A stretch of DNA of 64,000 nucleotides from Porites lobata. Its lineage: Eukaryota > Cnidaria > Anthozoa > Scleractinia > Poritidae. Each line of letters starts with the position of its first letter. Within the stretch, counting starts at the first letter, position 1. The notes beneath the pieces were generated by a model. That model worked only from the letters and a program-made list of their open reading frames with translations. It was not told the DNA's origin and did no database searches. Below, piece after piece: positions 35,101-47,000 of the stretch. Made by a program: the position numbers and the translations under genes. The stretch is taken from assembly GCA_942486035.1 (NCBI GenBank), contig CALNXK010000130.1, forward strand, positions 721,501-785,500, read 5' to 3'.

Positions 35101-37234
35101 GTTGTTTTTGAAAGTCCACCTTCGTCGTGACTAGAATGGAACCCTGAAATCATTTTGTTCCGTTTGATTAAAATGCTTAAAGAAAGTAGTAAAAAAAAGA
35201 AGCGATGAATCCATAAATTCCGCCATAGAGTGTACTACAGGAAAATTCAAAGTATCACACTTAACACGCTATTACAATTTGCTGCCGCTTCTTCCTTTGC
35301 AGCATTTGAAGATTTATTCTCTCCTGTAAGAGAAAATCAGCGTCGAAATAGCGGGTAAGTAAGTCATTTTCCGCTCAATGTTTGCTAAGAACTGGAAATA
35401 CTGAGTGAAATAACCATTTCCGCATTTCTTTTCAGTGATTCATCAAGTCATCCATCGAGGAGTGAATTGGACAGTCCTGAATTTAGGGTAATGATAGGTC
35501 TTAGAAATTTTGTCAAATTCTCTCTGTTTCGTTTGTCTTAGTGTTAAATGTGTTGTTGTCTTTGTAGCCTCCAAGCCCTGCTGCATCCACAGTGAGCATG
35601 CTCAATGATGACACCACTGACCTTATAGAAAGGCTTGCAGATGTCCAACAAGAAAAGTGGCTGTTAGAAGAGAAGGTAAAATTATAGTGATAACAAGAAA
35701 AGAATCAGCACTTCTTTTCATTATACTCTATTGATAATTGATGTGAAAAAATTCCAGTGACAAACTCAGGAGCTTTTTTCAAGAGGTTCCTTGAACGGAT
35801 GATCACACTGGAGTATTTTGTCAAGAGACTGAAAACCATTTTTCCATGTCATACCTCCGGCTGTTAGAAGATAATTTTAAATTCTGTTTCTTTTTACTTC
35901 GAGATAAGGTGTTTTTAGACGGTACTTTCTGTAGGTATCAACCAGTACATCTAGGGTAAAACAGAAATAGTTTCTGTACCACTGAGCCTTCTAAATATTT
36001 TAGTTTCGTAACAATTATATTTTTAACCATTAAACTTTGATAAAGGATTTTGTCAATTAAGTGGTTACTCATGACGCTCCCATGCCAACCCCCCCCACAC
36101 CCCCTCCATCACTACTGTTACAGCTCCCCACGGATTGAACTTGTTCCTTTTTACCTTTTGTCTACTTCATAGGTACATCATCTTGAGGAAAATGCAGCTG
36201 CTTTAGCGGAAGACTTAATTCAGAAGTCAGCCATAATCCAAGCTTACGCCATGGAGACGAAAATCGGTGAGTGAAAATGTTGTGCCATCTATGACAACCA
36301 CAAAAAAGCAAATTGTATCACGTTCATTGAGTCCTGGGCATTTTACTGAAGGTTTTTTGAAGGCAATGAAGAATTTAACAAGGTGACTGCGTTTTTTAAC
36401 AATTCTATTACCGAAATAGTCGTTAACAGGGGGATTCCTCAAAGGCATCCATCCCTCATGTACTGTAAAACATCTCCGTTGCAAACGCAAGAAACGATTT
36501 TTTTCCTGTACAGCAGTCTTACAATGAGTGTCATAAAATTTGTCATTCTGCGGGCCAATCACAACACACGCTGAACTTCAAATGAGTCAATCTGATATTG
36601 CGAACTTACTAGAAGCGGGCGGCAAGCGCGGGAAAAACACAAAAGAACTGGTCACGAATTGGGTTTGGTGTTACTTTTGATTGGCTTAGAAAGTGGCGCG
36701 AGATTTTTCAGCCAATCACAAAGCACAACAACGTAAAACCAAGGCAATCTCCTGACCAATGATGTTGTTTGGTTTGATTCGTTGTTCCTCAGGTCCGGTA
36801 GCTGAGTCTCCAAAATCATCACCAGCCTCTATTTCGGCGTTGAAAGGGAAGATTAAGTCTCCTTTTGGTAAAGGGAAGGCAGAGAACACAAGGAAAATCC
36901 AGCTAATGCTGGAAGAGACACTCACAAAAAACGTGCAACTTCAGAGGGTAAGAAAATTGAAAATTCTCAGAGTTTGGTCTATTAAAGTGGATTTCTTTGG
37001 ACGAAAAACTTTGTTGCATGCTGTTTTTTCCTTACAACATTTATTTATTTATTTTCGTCTCAGTGCAACATACCGTTTTATACAATCGTTAACGCTCAAG
37101 CTGGTTTGTTTTCGATTTGTTTGCAGGACGTCGATGCCATGTCTAAAGAGTTAGAGAAGTTAAAACAACAGGAAGCACCGAAACCGGAAGAGGAAATGCA
37201 GCAACCTGAAGCGAATCAACCGGAAGTTAACTAA
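23193..37234 (+). CDS. GRIPAP1: GRIP1-associated protein 1 (GRASP-1), 32 coding exons
   Basis: Exons: 23193-23234, 23311-23377, 23829-23890, 24003-24029, 24773-24880, 25640-25766, 26288-26788, 27123-27178, 27765-27884, 28426-28473, 28558-28589, 28975-29022, 29294-29339, 30302-30355, 30632-30709, 30832-30878, 31396-31441, 31978-32016, 32100-32129, 32263-32358, 32609-32704, 32851-32955, 33329-33370, 33467-33580, 34120-34362, 34842-34941, 35303-35354, 35436-35487, 35568-35675, 36173-36266, 36793-36947, 37127-37234. The 2943 nt encode 980 aa; phases match at every junction. GRIPAP1 hallmarks are MASSLSDEEFTRMQ at the start, SGWFERRL, KDLKRQLKLERKRAEQL, ERLADVQQEKWLLEEKV and DLIQKSAIIQAY near the C-terminus. 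The protein is almost wholly coiled coil. Mammalian GRASP-1 is a Rab4 effector linking recycling endosomes and receptor traffic. The model is longer than the human protein (about 840 aa), mainly because of the 501-nt acidic exon 7. One intron (after 32358) uses a GC donor. Confidence 0.92.
24111..24318. mobile_element. ~208-bp MITE with TAACCCTTTAAGTCCCAATA ends
   Basis: TAACCCTTTAAGTCCCAATATC on the left and CTATCGGGACATAAAGGGTTA on the right are imperfect inverted repeats. In a GRIPAP1 intron; a partial relative is at 11520-11640. Confidence 0.7.
25413..25519. mobile_element. ~107-bp palindromic MITE, related to 52880-52993
   Basis: The left half 'GATTCTAGGAAAACCCATCC...CCCCTCCCCTAA' and right half 'AAAATGTTGGCTCAGGGGAG..GTTGGTGAGCAGCTTCCTA' match, in diverged form, the inverted-repeat element at 52880-52993. 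In a GRIPAP1 intron. Confidence 0.5.
27221..27670. mobile_element. 450-bp inverted-repeat element with internal tandem units
   Basis: The left CAAGTCGCCCGAAA (27221) and right TTTTCGGGCGACTTG (27655-27669) are inverted. Sub-terminal copies (CAAGTCGCCCAAAATGCTGAG / CAGCATTGCGGGCGACTTAA) repeat the same ends. Between them are about four diverged 65-85-base units with 'TTATCGCGCTTGTTTCGTCTCATT...AGAACGAG.TATATTAC'. In a GRIPAP1 intron. Confidence 0.75.
28708..28750 (+). other. Candidate 43-nt alternative exon of GRIPAP1
   Basis: An acceptor GCTGATTTCAG and a donor AAAAAG|GTGCAC flank 43 bases that continue the frame of the exon ending at 28589 (encoding RRFRSSRQDDAKIKK). The next exon (28975) only reads correctly when joined directly to 28589, so this exon is not in the main model. 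It would fit in frame if exons 28975-29022 and 29294-29339 were skipped. Confidence 0.35.
31518..31839. mobile_element. 322-bp MITE, CAGGGTTCG ends and CCTTGAAAGT units
   Basis: CAGGGTTCGCACG (31518) and GTACGAACCCTG (31828-31839) form the terminal inverted repeat. 'CCTTGAAAGT' is repeated several times near both ends. In a GRIPAP1 intron. Confidence 0.8.
32358..32608 (+). other. GC-AG intron in GRIPAP1
   Basis: The exon ends ...CACGTGAAG and the intron begins GCAAGTATAC. The downstream exon starts at 32609 in phase 0 after CACTACAG. A GT four bases further in would break the frame, so the GC donor is required. The +3 to +6 AAGT match is typical of GC donors. Confidence 0.75.
34389..34565. 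mobile_element. 177-bp palindromic element, GTAGACTACGAGCAGTCTCTC ends
   Basis: GTAGACTACGAGCAGTCTCT at 34389-34408 is inverted at 34545-34565. The interior is unusually CpG-rich (CGCGCGTCTCGCGGC). Single-ended relatives are at 5837, 51214 and 60698. In a GRIPAP1 intron. Confidence 0.8.
36553..36760. repeat. CCAAT-studded dispersed repeat, copy 1
   Basis: Contains GGCCAATCACAA, TTGATTGGCTTA, CAGCCAATCACAA and GACCAAT, plus AAGCGCGGGAAAA. Shared with 37655-37860. In a GRIPAP1 intron. Confidence 0.55.
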
Positions 37235-37584
37235 ACCTCGGATTAGACTTAGATTCAAGTACTAGAGCGCCAACTGCAAAGATTTAAGAGTCCGTTCTTA
37301 GCTAATATTTTTTGGCTAGCAGTTCTCTTTAGTCAGTTGCAGGGAAGTAGGTTTGGTATTATTTCAGTTTATATTAAGCTGATAATGCTTATGCATGCGA
37401 TTCGTTTGGAATTCAAGTACTTTCGATTTTATACAGTCTCTTGAGAAAGTAGTAAGTAACTTTGTTAGCAATAACTGTACGTAAAGTCTAGATATTTAAA
37501 CATCGTACAAATGCTGTTCATTCCATGAGAGGACGCCCTCGGAGCTACGTTTAATTTCTGTTAAGAGGAGAACCACCTTTGTTA

Positions 37585-37590
37585 AATAAA
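37585..37590 (+). terminator. Candidate GRIPAP1 polyadenylation signal
   Basis: AATAAA about 350 bases past the stop codon, followed by a GT-rich stretch (CGTTGTGTCTG). It is the first canonical hexamer in the 3' flank. Confidence 0.55.
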
Positions 37591-37654
37591 AACGTTGTGT
37601 CTGAAAGAGATAAAGACCACGGGTAAAAGCTTGCCGAGTACGGGCGTCCGCGTA

Positions 37655-37860
37655 GAGTGGTTTTTGATTGGTTGTTGTACTTCCAAACACAAAGTTATAA
37701 TGTTAGCCAATCAGAGGCTGACGCCGTCGTCCAGTGAACCAATCAGACGTCGAATTAATGAAATTCATAAGACCGGTGCCGAGCGCGGGAAAATAAAGGG
37801 AACAACCGCGATTGATTGAGAAAATCATGGGAGAATATTTATCCAATCACAACTTGTGGT
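37655..37860. repeat. CCAAT-studded dispersed repeat, copy 2
   Basis: TTGATTGGTTG, TAGCCAATCAGAG, GAACCAATCAGACG and TATCCAATCACAA at intervals of about 40-70 bases, plus GAGCGCGGGAAAA. It directly follows the GRIPAP1 3' end. Confidence 0.55.
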
Positions 37861-38751
37861 AATGAAACGCTTAGAATTCGCTTTAGTGGAGGTAAACAAG
37901 TTGGAATCATCACGGAATGTCTGTTCGGAGGAGTGCCTTCCCATAGGTAATGTTAGAACAAACAGCGTTAAATGTGAGGCTGTTACAACTGTTATAAAGA
38001 AAGCCCTGCATTGAAGTTCAATATATTGGAGAGTTTAAGCTTCACGTATACGGCAAACGGCACTACGTCAGATTCAAGTTGAGAAATTCTCGAAATAAAA
38101 AATGAGCAAATAAAAACAGCTCAATACAATTCTTATGGATAAAAATTGCGTGAAACTACTAATTTATGTATAGAAAATAAAACAATAAACAGTAAACGAC
38201 AAGTAAAGGGGTGACTTGGTCGCGTGGTGCAAATTCGCGTCTGCCGTTTTAATAACAAAATTACGTGAGCCCTGACTTTGTATATTAAAAAAATTCATGC
38301 CAGTCGGAAATAGCGGCCAGCTTAGCTCTCGTTACTTCTAATGTGCCCACTTTGTATTTTAAGCTTAAATGATTGCAATGTTTTCGCAAGAACATTATTG
38401 TAGTCATTTCCTTGAATAAATGCCAAGAGTACGACAATGAATATATTAAAAATCAAAATTTGGTTTTATATCGATCAATATATACTATAAACCCTATTCT
38501 ATTTTTTAAAAATAATCCTGATACCTTGTGTATGCGTATATATAGTAGGACAAATGTTTGGTAACTTTTTTGAATACCAAGTTGTAGGAATAATGTAGCT
38601 CAAAACGTCCATACTCTATTGTATTTGTAAACAGTTCTTAAGCCAAAAAAGTTCAGAAATAAATGTAAGAATTAACGAATTACTGTTGTGTGTCATTTGG
38701 TCCTTGTACATGAAGCTGTGTCCTCTGTGATTCTTTACCCCTTTTGGTCCT

Positions 38752-39104
38752 CCCCCGGGGGGGTACTCGATATATCCCTGGGTGGGGAGGTGCGGCGCGG
38801 CCCCTCATATCGTGACCCTGTAAAGTCAAATATCGCTAGTTCCTACCCTGTTGAAGACAGAATTCCGATTTTTGATACCCTGTTTAAGACATTTAATTAA
38901 CATTAGAGCTTGTAAAAAGTTTGCTGTTTATCGTCCAAGAAAAGATATCCTGTTTAAGACAAAAATTGATAAATCGATACCTTAATTAAGACAAAAAATG
39001 GTAACTTCGATACCCTGTTTAGGACAAAAATCCCGAAAAAAATACCCTGGCTGGCCGCACGTCCCCATTAAGCCCTTATAAGGGATTACCCCCCCCATCC
39101 CGGG
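38752..39104. mobile_element. ~350-bp MITE with CCCCGGGGGGGTACTC ends
   Basis: Left CCCCGGGGGGGTACTC and right GGGATTACCCCCCCCATCCCG are imperfectly inverted, as are the inner TGGGTGGGGAGGTGCGGC-type sequence and the right-hand 'GCCGCACGTCCCC'. The interior has four 'ATACCCTG(T/G)(T)TTAAGAC' units. Confidence 0.7.
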
Positions 39105-39785
39105 TCCTCCCGAGGAATATTGGAGTTGGAGTCCTCATTACCTTTCTTACCATTATCTTTATGTTTTATTTTCTGCTTTCTTTAAGATACATCAAGCCTG
39201 GTAAGCGTATAAACCACTAAATTGACAAAAAAATTAAAAAAGTTGAATAAAAAATAGTGGTACTCGCGAACAAAAGCGTGTCCTCCTTCTCCTTTGAGCG
39301 CGTGACCAGTATCTCGCGTCAGGATCAAAAATAAAATATTAATTTCAAAAATACAAGAAAATGGTCAGTGAATTGTGGCAAAAAGAGGCTCCTCCCTGCG
39401 CTTTCTTTCCTTCTCTACCCACTCTCCAAATTAATTGCGCAGAGAGGCCTCTGTGGAGCAGAAAGCTTGCCGCGTAATTTATTTGCGCGGGGTGTGTTTT
39501 TGTTTGATAATGCGCCGGAAGTTTGTAAAAGGTGTCAGGTGACGCGACAATACGAGAATTGTGTCACGCCAGATTTGTTTCCACACTCTTTCGTATTACC
39601 TATTTACAGTGATTGTAAATGTCTAGCTCATATTTACGATATACAGTCCTCTTTGGCGGACTGATCTTATGCACAGATGAACAGGGACTTGACTGAATCC
39701 ACCAGCTTTTCATCTAACACTTCAGAGACCAACAGCCGCTCGCTTTTGTTCGCGAAATTCTTATGCCCACTGTCGGCCATCGGAA

Positions 39786-40548
39786 ATGACTTCGCCAGCC
39801 AAGACGAAGAAGTTTCTCTGTTGTCAGGATTCAGGTAAATTTTCTCCGATTGATGTCTTATTGTACTTATGGTTGGTTAGATAAAATTCTTTTACATCTG
39901 ACGGAGCTAACAAATTATTAATCGGCTCGAAAATTTGCCTAATAGATAATTTTTAGTATTTCAGATTTCAAACCTTGATCTTTGTGACAAGAGAATAAGC
40001 CTTTGAAAATTTTAAAATACTTGTTCTCAGTGATTAACGCTGTTCTACATTTCACATTCAGGTATCGATATATAAAAAGCTTAACTCCTTTTACTCCGAT
40101 GTATTTCAGTGTTCAATTTCTTCTACTCTGTATTAAATAGAAATGCCGATAGAACATCATTACAGTGTAATAGCAACACGCCAGCTTGCGTGGCGTACTC
40201 GCTGCACGCGCGCGACTTTTGGAAAGGCATGGAGATTAGCGGCTAGAAAATCAGTGTAATGAAAAAGTCATAATTTATTTCAATTATACGTTGGTGATTT
40301 TAGGAGAAATTAGGGCGAGAGCGTAAAGGTGATTTTTCTTTTTCCGGTAAGTGGCACCTGAGTCTTCAGAAAGGGCAGCTGAGGAAGAAAAAGTCCAGAG
40401 GGCATTTAATTTTAAAATTAATTCCGAGTCGACAGCAACGCCTCAAATTTCTATGCAAGGAACTCCAAAAAAACAAAGAGCATTAAACTTTTATTCGAAC
40501 ACTGGCATTTTTGCATACGCAAAAAAGGTTTCACTGTACATCGAATAA
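39786..40548 (+). CDS. Hypothetical small protein with RXLXF motif (two exons)
   Basis: Exon 1, 39786-39834, starts at an ATG and ends GATTCAG|GTAAAT in phase 1. Exon 2 starts at 40352 after a pyrimidine-rich acceptor (CTTTTTCCGGTAAG) in matching phase and reads to a stop at 40548. The predicted product is 82 aa, hydrophilic, and rich in Lys, Glu, Gln and Ser, with no signal peptide or membrane segment. It contains two similar segments, KVQRAFNFKIN and KKQRALNFYSN. The second carries RALNF, which fits the cyclin-docking pattern R-x-L-x-F and follows TPKK, a possible proline-directed phosphosite. I do not recognise a family. It lies 500 bases before the TBC1D22 start and might instead be an alternative 5' exon pair of that gene; a donor at AAAAAG|GTTTCA (about 40528) would permit this. 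Confidence 0.38.
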
Positions 40549-41051
40549 CGATCAGCAGTAGTAAAGCTAGCCAAAGGAAGTCAGTATAAACGGGAAGGTT
40601 GTACAGTGCAAAAACCAAGAGAACATTTTTTTTTCCTTCAGTATATCTTTGTTTTGTCGATATGTTGACAATAGTTTTATAGTGTTTCAAATCAAATCAA
40701 AGTTTGGTTTCCAAACGGTTCCCGTAGTCAAAATACTCATAGATATTGTGAATATATTAGTTATACGAGACATGCATGTGGAAAGGAAAGATGTTGTGGC
40801 AGGAATATGTACATGTATGTTCTTGCTGCACTGCGATGGGTCACAACTTACTTCCGGTATTAACGGCCTGCAAACATCACTTGCCAGCGGATACACTCAT
40901 AAAGGTTGATCCTGTTCATTCGTCCATATTGGATCGAAGACAAAATATCATCAGGAAATTGGCCTTGTTCGCGATCTTGATTTCTTTGTGCGAAAAAATG
41001 TAATCTTCGTTTAATCAAAGATGGGCGGATAAGCCAGCTTTGTCAAAAAAT

Positions 41052-44000
41052 ATGAGTGAAGCTGCTAAAGAGCGCGTGATAGCGCTAGGGACACAATTCA
41101 ACACAATTGAACACGAAGTTCCCAGTCTTGAGGATTCTCCCGTAGTGACGTTTGAAACTGGCAGCCCAAAAAAGTCCTTTTGGAAGAGGAACACAAGTAA
41201 ATTGCCTGGAAGGTATTGTCGTTTTTTATTTGAGAGGCATCGGCAATTTCTGAAGCCCTTGTGTTGACTTAAATGTGCTTTTTAAACAGTATTAAACCCG
41301 CACATGGCGGACAAGATTTACTCTCTTCTTCAACAAGTGTTACCGCAGTTCATGGGCAAACAAGGTTAGTTGAGTGTTTACGTTTCAGGTCAAAGTAGGA
41401 GCAAAGTAATATTTCTAGCGAGTTTTGGATCGCGATGGCAAAGAGAGAGAGATTACAGATTTTTGTACTCGTGTTGTATTGTCGCTGAGAAAGTGAGTTT
41501 CTTGTTTACTTGAAATTTATTGGTGTTCGGCGAACTAGCACTCAAGTATTTAAGCTTAATACTTGTTTTGATTTTGATGATGAATGCTAAAAGATAACAG
41601 TAAAATGTACATAGCAATGCGTTAAATGGTTCTCAGAAGATCAGACAATAACAATTTGACGATTTCTATTGTTGAAAGTTGTTGCGATGTACTTCAATTT
41701 ATTAACTGGGAGGCTTATTGACTATTAAATGATACCAACCGTTCCTGTAGAGCGAATAGATAGAGAAAACCGTATCTCGTAACCTTCCAACTAATAATAA
41801 CGCTGTTTATAACTAACTGTAAAAATGAATATTTGAAAAGGATCATATTTATATTGCTTTAAATACATTTCATAATTCTACTGTTTCCGTCATCAATGAT
41901 ATTTTTTTAATATTGTACCGTATGATTTTGGTGATATTTAAGCTTAATTTTTTTCCAGTTAGTCTTCTTTACGTTAAAAGATCTGTGTATGATCTAGAGG
42001 ATATGTCATTGTTGCTTTTAAATGATGTTTAAGAATTATGATAGTGTAATTATAATTACAAAGACAAAAATAAGAGACAAGGAAACCACAAGAATATTCT
42101 TAAGGCTTGTAGTAACGCATCCCATCTGCTATGTACAGAAATTTTTCTTTTCCATTTTGACCAAGAAACAAGACAATCATATTCAGATATTTTACACAAT
42201 ATTACTTTGCTATGTCAAAAAAAATTTCTTTTGAAGGACAGTAAACAAAGGGAGGGGGTAATGAGCTGGAACTACAAGGAGTGTGGATGGACTGGTTGAT
42301 TTTTATGATTTTAAGAGGGGTGGGGAAGGGGCTTGGGCAGAGATTGCCTGACCAACCTTACGTGATAAAAGACTTGCATCATGCTTTTGAAAAGGTGCAC
42401 ATGTTGATTAGTTGTTGCTACACAATGTTACTGCCGCAACAAATGATTTTGTTTTGCACCCCCATGGTGAACTTAAAGTCAGTTCCTCTTTATAATGAAA
42501 GAGAAAAAGAAGAAGTGTTATTGTGAAAATTCAAGGTTTTGTAAGTGTGCAAGGTAAAATTAGGATTGAATTTAACTATTTGGTAAGTATTTCTCCTTTT
42601 TTGGGGGTGGGGGGGGGGGAAATATCTAGAAATTAAATGCTGGAATTCTGTTTCAAAATTTAAGAGGGTATATATAGGGTGGAGGGCTGTTGGGTTCCCT
42701 ATTGAAAAAACTTGCCTTCACCAGTGCTGATACAGTTACTGTGATAATAGAGAAAAGTGAAACCACCCCTTTGTTACCATAGTGAGGATTATGAAATAAT
42801 TTACTTGTTTTTCCTAAGCTGAATCTGCCTTCATAACATTTTTATTGTTTCAGTGTTCATGGTAAGGTAAAACCTAAACCCCTAAGTTTCCAAGAATTCA
42901 ACAACGAAACAAGTGATGCCTGGGGTGAAGATGACGATGATGCCATTAAGGTGGATCCCGAGGAGAAAAAGAATGCACTGTCCCAGTCTCGCGTCCGTAC
43001 AATCAGTGGGGGTGACGTCAGGGAAAGCATTCCTACTAATGTGGCCAAGGAAACAAAAAAGCTTCCAGAACAGTTAGTCAAAAGAGAAGAAAACAAAACA
43101 TCAAGACCTTCTCCACTAAGTCTACTAAGTAAGAAGCATAGACTCTTCCTTGATCATTGAAGCATCTGAGTCTTCTTTACTTTTTTTGGATAGTCAGGGT
43201 GTTTATTAGGCATCAGAGATTGGAGAATTCTCTGTTTGCTACACAGGATTCTCCAGCTAATGTGCAATAGCCTATGACTGTTTTTTATTCAGACATGGTG
43301 CTTCTTTCACACTATTCTCCTGTAACGCTACACCTTTCTCCCAGGCCACTAGAATTCTTAATTAAAACCCTGAATAGTTAATAAGTGAAGTAAAAGATTA
43401 AAGTCAGCCCCCTCCAAGATGGACATCTTTGGAGAAAATCATGACTTAAGTTTATAACCAGTATCCAAATGTACATTATGATAGTTTGATTACATTTTTT
43501 TTACTAGTCTTGTTATGAGGTATTAATGAGTTTGGAAATACTTATGGTAGACCTAACAACATTGAGCAATGCAAACTTTCCACCATTGAAATGCGACTGC
43601 TCACCTTTGCAAGTCACATTGAATGAAAGTGGATCTCAGTGTCAGTATCGGGCGTTCATACTTCATACTCGAGATCACTGTATGCTTATTTATTTTTCAG
43701 CACGGCACAAGAATCAGTCATCTTCAAAATCATCAGCTCACTCCCCACCACCTCCCCCTGTGCAGCCGCCTAAGCCTCCGTCTCCCATTAGAGCAGTGAA
43801 ACTGGAATTTCAAGATCAAGAAATCCATAAACTTGAAAAATTTGGCAAGCTTCTGGCTGGTCCCAACACCGATCTAGGCAAGAATATAATATTTTTACAT
43901 ACTGTTACAATATTGTGATCATTTGTTGATCTTGGCTTTTACATTTTCAGAGGCCATACGGAAATTGAGTTGGTCAGGTATTCCAGTCACTGTACGCCCA

Positions 44001-47000
44001 ACAACTTGGCAGCTACTATGTGTAAGTTTGTTGAGTTGTAATTGGCTCTTATGCTATATATTGTATGGTTTCTTCAGCAAAGCAACCCTCCCAAACTGTT
44101 CCAGTAGTCTCCCAGATACTGCACAAATCTGCCCTTCCCCATACAGGTCACCAACTTTCCTAAAGAAAATTCAATTTTCTACTTCTCTGTGCTTAAGGTT
44201 GGAATTAACCCCTTTGTTATAAAAATTCATAGTATCAATGGTTTCTGTGGCAGTTTTGAACATATTTTTTCAGTGACAAGACAATTTTGTGGTGTACCTG
44301 TAAGACTTCAGATGTCCTAAGCCTCACCCATTGGACCCGAGTCGATTTGTGTTTTAAAAATGGGGTTGGGTGCTTGATGTTGGCAGTATTGCAAAAGAGA
44401 ATCTTCAGTTTTTAGATCTCCAGAGGTTAGCATCTCTAATTTTTATTTCAATACTTTATCATTAGGGCTATTTACCAGCAAATATTGACAGAAGGCAGTC
44501 AACATTGGATCGAAAGCGTGATGAGTACCACAACTTTGTAAAACAGTATTATCCTACAAGATATGAAGATACATATCATGACACATTTAGACAGGTATTA
44601 TTGAAGATTACATGTGTGTATTTTGTTCTATCCTCATTTTAATTGTAAAAGATATCTAATTTTGTTGCTTGGTTTTTTTCAACAGATTCATATTGATATT
44701 CCAAGGACAAATCCTCTCATACCACTTTTTCAGCAACCCTTAGTACAAGAGGTAAGGATATTTTCTTTGTTAAATGGTAAAAATATCCTACTATATCTTG
44801 TGCTTTGTTCAATCGGCCATTTGCCTGACGATGTCCTTTTACTACTAAGACCAGAATTTTTTAATTCCAGTGAGGTTTAAATAGTAAAAGCCCTAATTTG
44901 CACAAGAAAGCAAAACCCTGAAGGATTCTGGCAGTAGTAGTAGAATGGCACTATCATGCAATGGCCTTAATTATGTACAGTGATAATCTTTGCACATTAT
45001 TATTATTATTGATAAAGCAAATACAGTACCATTCAAAAGTGAGTTGATGGTCCATTGCGAGTCTCAATTCTTGACTCGATTCTTACATGGCCATGAAAAT
45101 GGCATGTAAGGCATTCATATGCAGTGTACAATACAAATAAGAAAAAAAATCAACAGCAATCAATTGACAGACTTTGCCTAGTGTTCTGTAATGATTTACC
45201 AGTATACAGTAAGTGGGGATTGAGAGTCATAGGAGAACAGCATGGCAGTTTAATACCATTACCCCCCACCTCTCATGTGCATTTCTCTTGTCTTGTGCAT
45301 GAGTATTGTGTAGAAACAGCAACTTCACACATGTACACACAGGAAACCCAAAGGAGTGTAGGAGTGTACCTTCTTGACTACCTGCACAGTCTCAACACAA
45401 TCTTGTTTGTTTGCCGTTTACAAATGCCTACTAATAGTTTGCTTAGTTTGTCCCAAAAGTGGTTTCTCTCTTAATAGGAGCTCCAGTGTAAGGGTTGCCT
45501 AAAAGTGCATACCACTTTTGTTGCTTTATAGATATTTGAGAGAATTTTGTACATCTGGGCTATCCGCCATCCTGCCAGTGGTTATGTCCAAGGAATCAAT
45601 GACCTGGTCACGCCCTTTTTTGTGGTGTTTTTGTCTGCGTATGTAGGTATGTCTATACTCAAAAAGCACGAGATACCTTATTGCTTTGTGAATGGTTTGA
45701 GTCACAAATGTCACTCAGCTCATACCGGCATTTGCAACCAGTTCACATGTGACCACTTATCCAAAATACCAAAATTACTTTCTCAGTCAAATACTCCATT
45801 TGGAAGTTCGCTTCCCTGAATGGATTGGAAATAAACATTACTGTACACTACGTTGTATTGATTTATTTTATGTATTTTCTAGATGGTGATTTAGAGAACC
45901 ATGATGTCAGCCAGTTACCTAAAGAAACTCTAGATATTATAGAGGCTGACAGCTTTTGGTGTATGAGCAAACTTTTAGATGGTATACAGGTATGTAACGC
46001 CACTTAAACATTTACAGAATTCCTGTCAATGGCACTAATTGGCTCCTCGGGGTGGAGTTATGCAGTTTCTTTACCTGTATCGTAGAAAAAAAATTGTCAG
46101 TTCATTTTCGAAGTTTATGCGGTCAGATTTTGTCGGTGCAGACTTTTTGAAAATACTAATCTTCTTCTAGGTGCGATATTTTGCCACTAAATTTGGATTG
46201 TTTTTTTTTCTCTTACAGGATAATTACACATTCGCACAGCCAGGAATTCAAATGAAAGTAAATGCTCTTAGAGAGCTGATTCAGAGAATTGACGGTGAGC
46301 AAGTTGGATCATTAATTTTCAAAGTTGCTCCACGGTTGTGCGGGAACCATCCACAAACTTAAATTTACATTTATTAGGTGAACAAAAGTCTTGGATGCAG
46401 GCTAGCTGGCTTTAAATGTTGTCATGTTTTACCCAGATTTTGTTGACCTAAAATTATAAAACGGTTTCCAGAAAATAGAAACAGAGGCACGTTATGCAGT
46501 CGTACATGAGGGAATTGAAATAATTCGAAAGGTTGCCAACCATTGGTGAATAATTTGGAGGTGCTCGTGGCTTTTCAAGGCTTTATACCCGGACATCTTA
46601 CTAAGGTTAAAAGGGGCAGATCATTAAAGACGATAATAGTTTTCGTGTTGTGAAAAGAAAAATTGGGAGCTTAAGCAAGAAACGTTGACGGCAGCGAGGA
46701 CGACAAAAGAGGAATAGGTTGAGATTAGCAAAACAACAACTTTGCCGTTGTTGCACGACTACGACGTGAAAATACCTAATTTCACGTTTTGTGGAGGATG
46801 CTTCGATACATTCCCGAGAATTCCTCTCCATAAAAATACATGTTTTTGTACGCTAACATTTGTCGAATTGAATGAGATGGAATAAACTCGATAAAATTTG
46901 AAGCAGCGCGAATTCACGTTTTAAGTGGCTTAGCCGTCGTTGTTGCTTAAGCTCACCTCCTTACGACTTTTTCTTCCTTTGCAGAACCACTCAATGCTCA

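Larger units (their letters stand above)
37600..39780. other. Intergenic stretch after GRIPAP1
   Basis: It holds a CCAAT-type repeat, the 38752-39104 MITE and AT-rich DNA. An open frame near 39368-39664 has repeat-like composition and no recognised domain, so it is not called. Confidence 0.5.
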
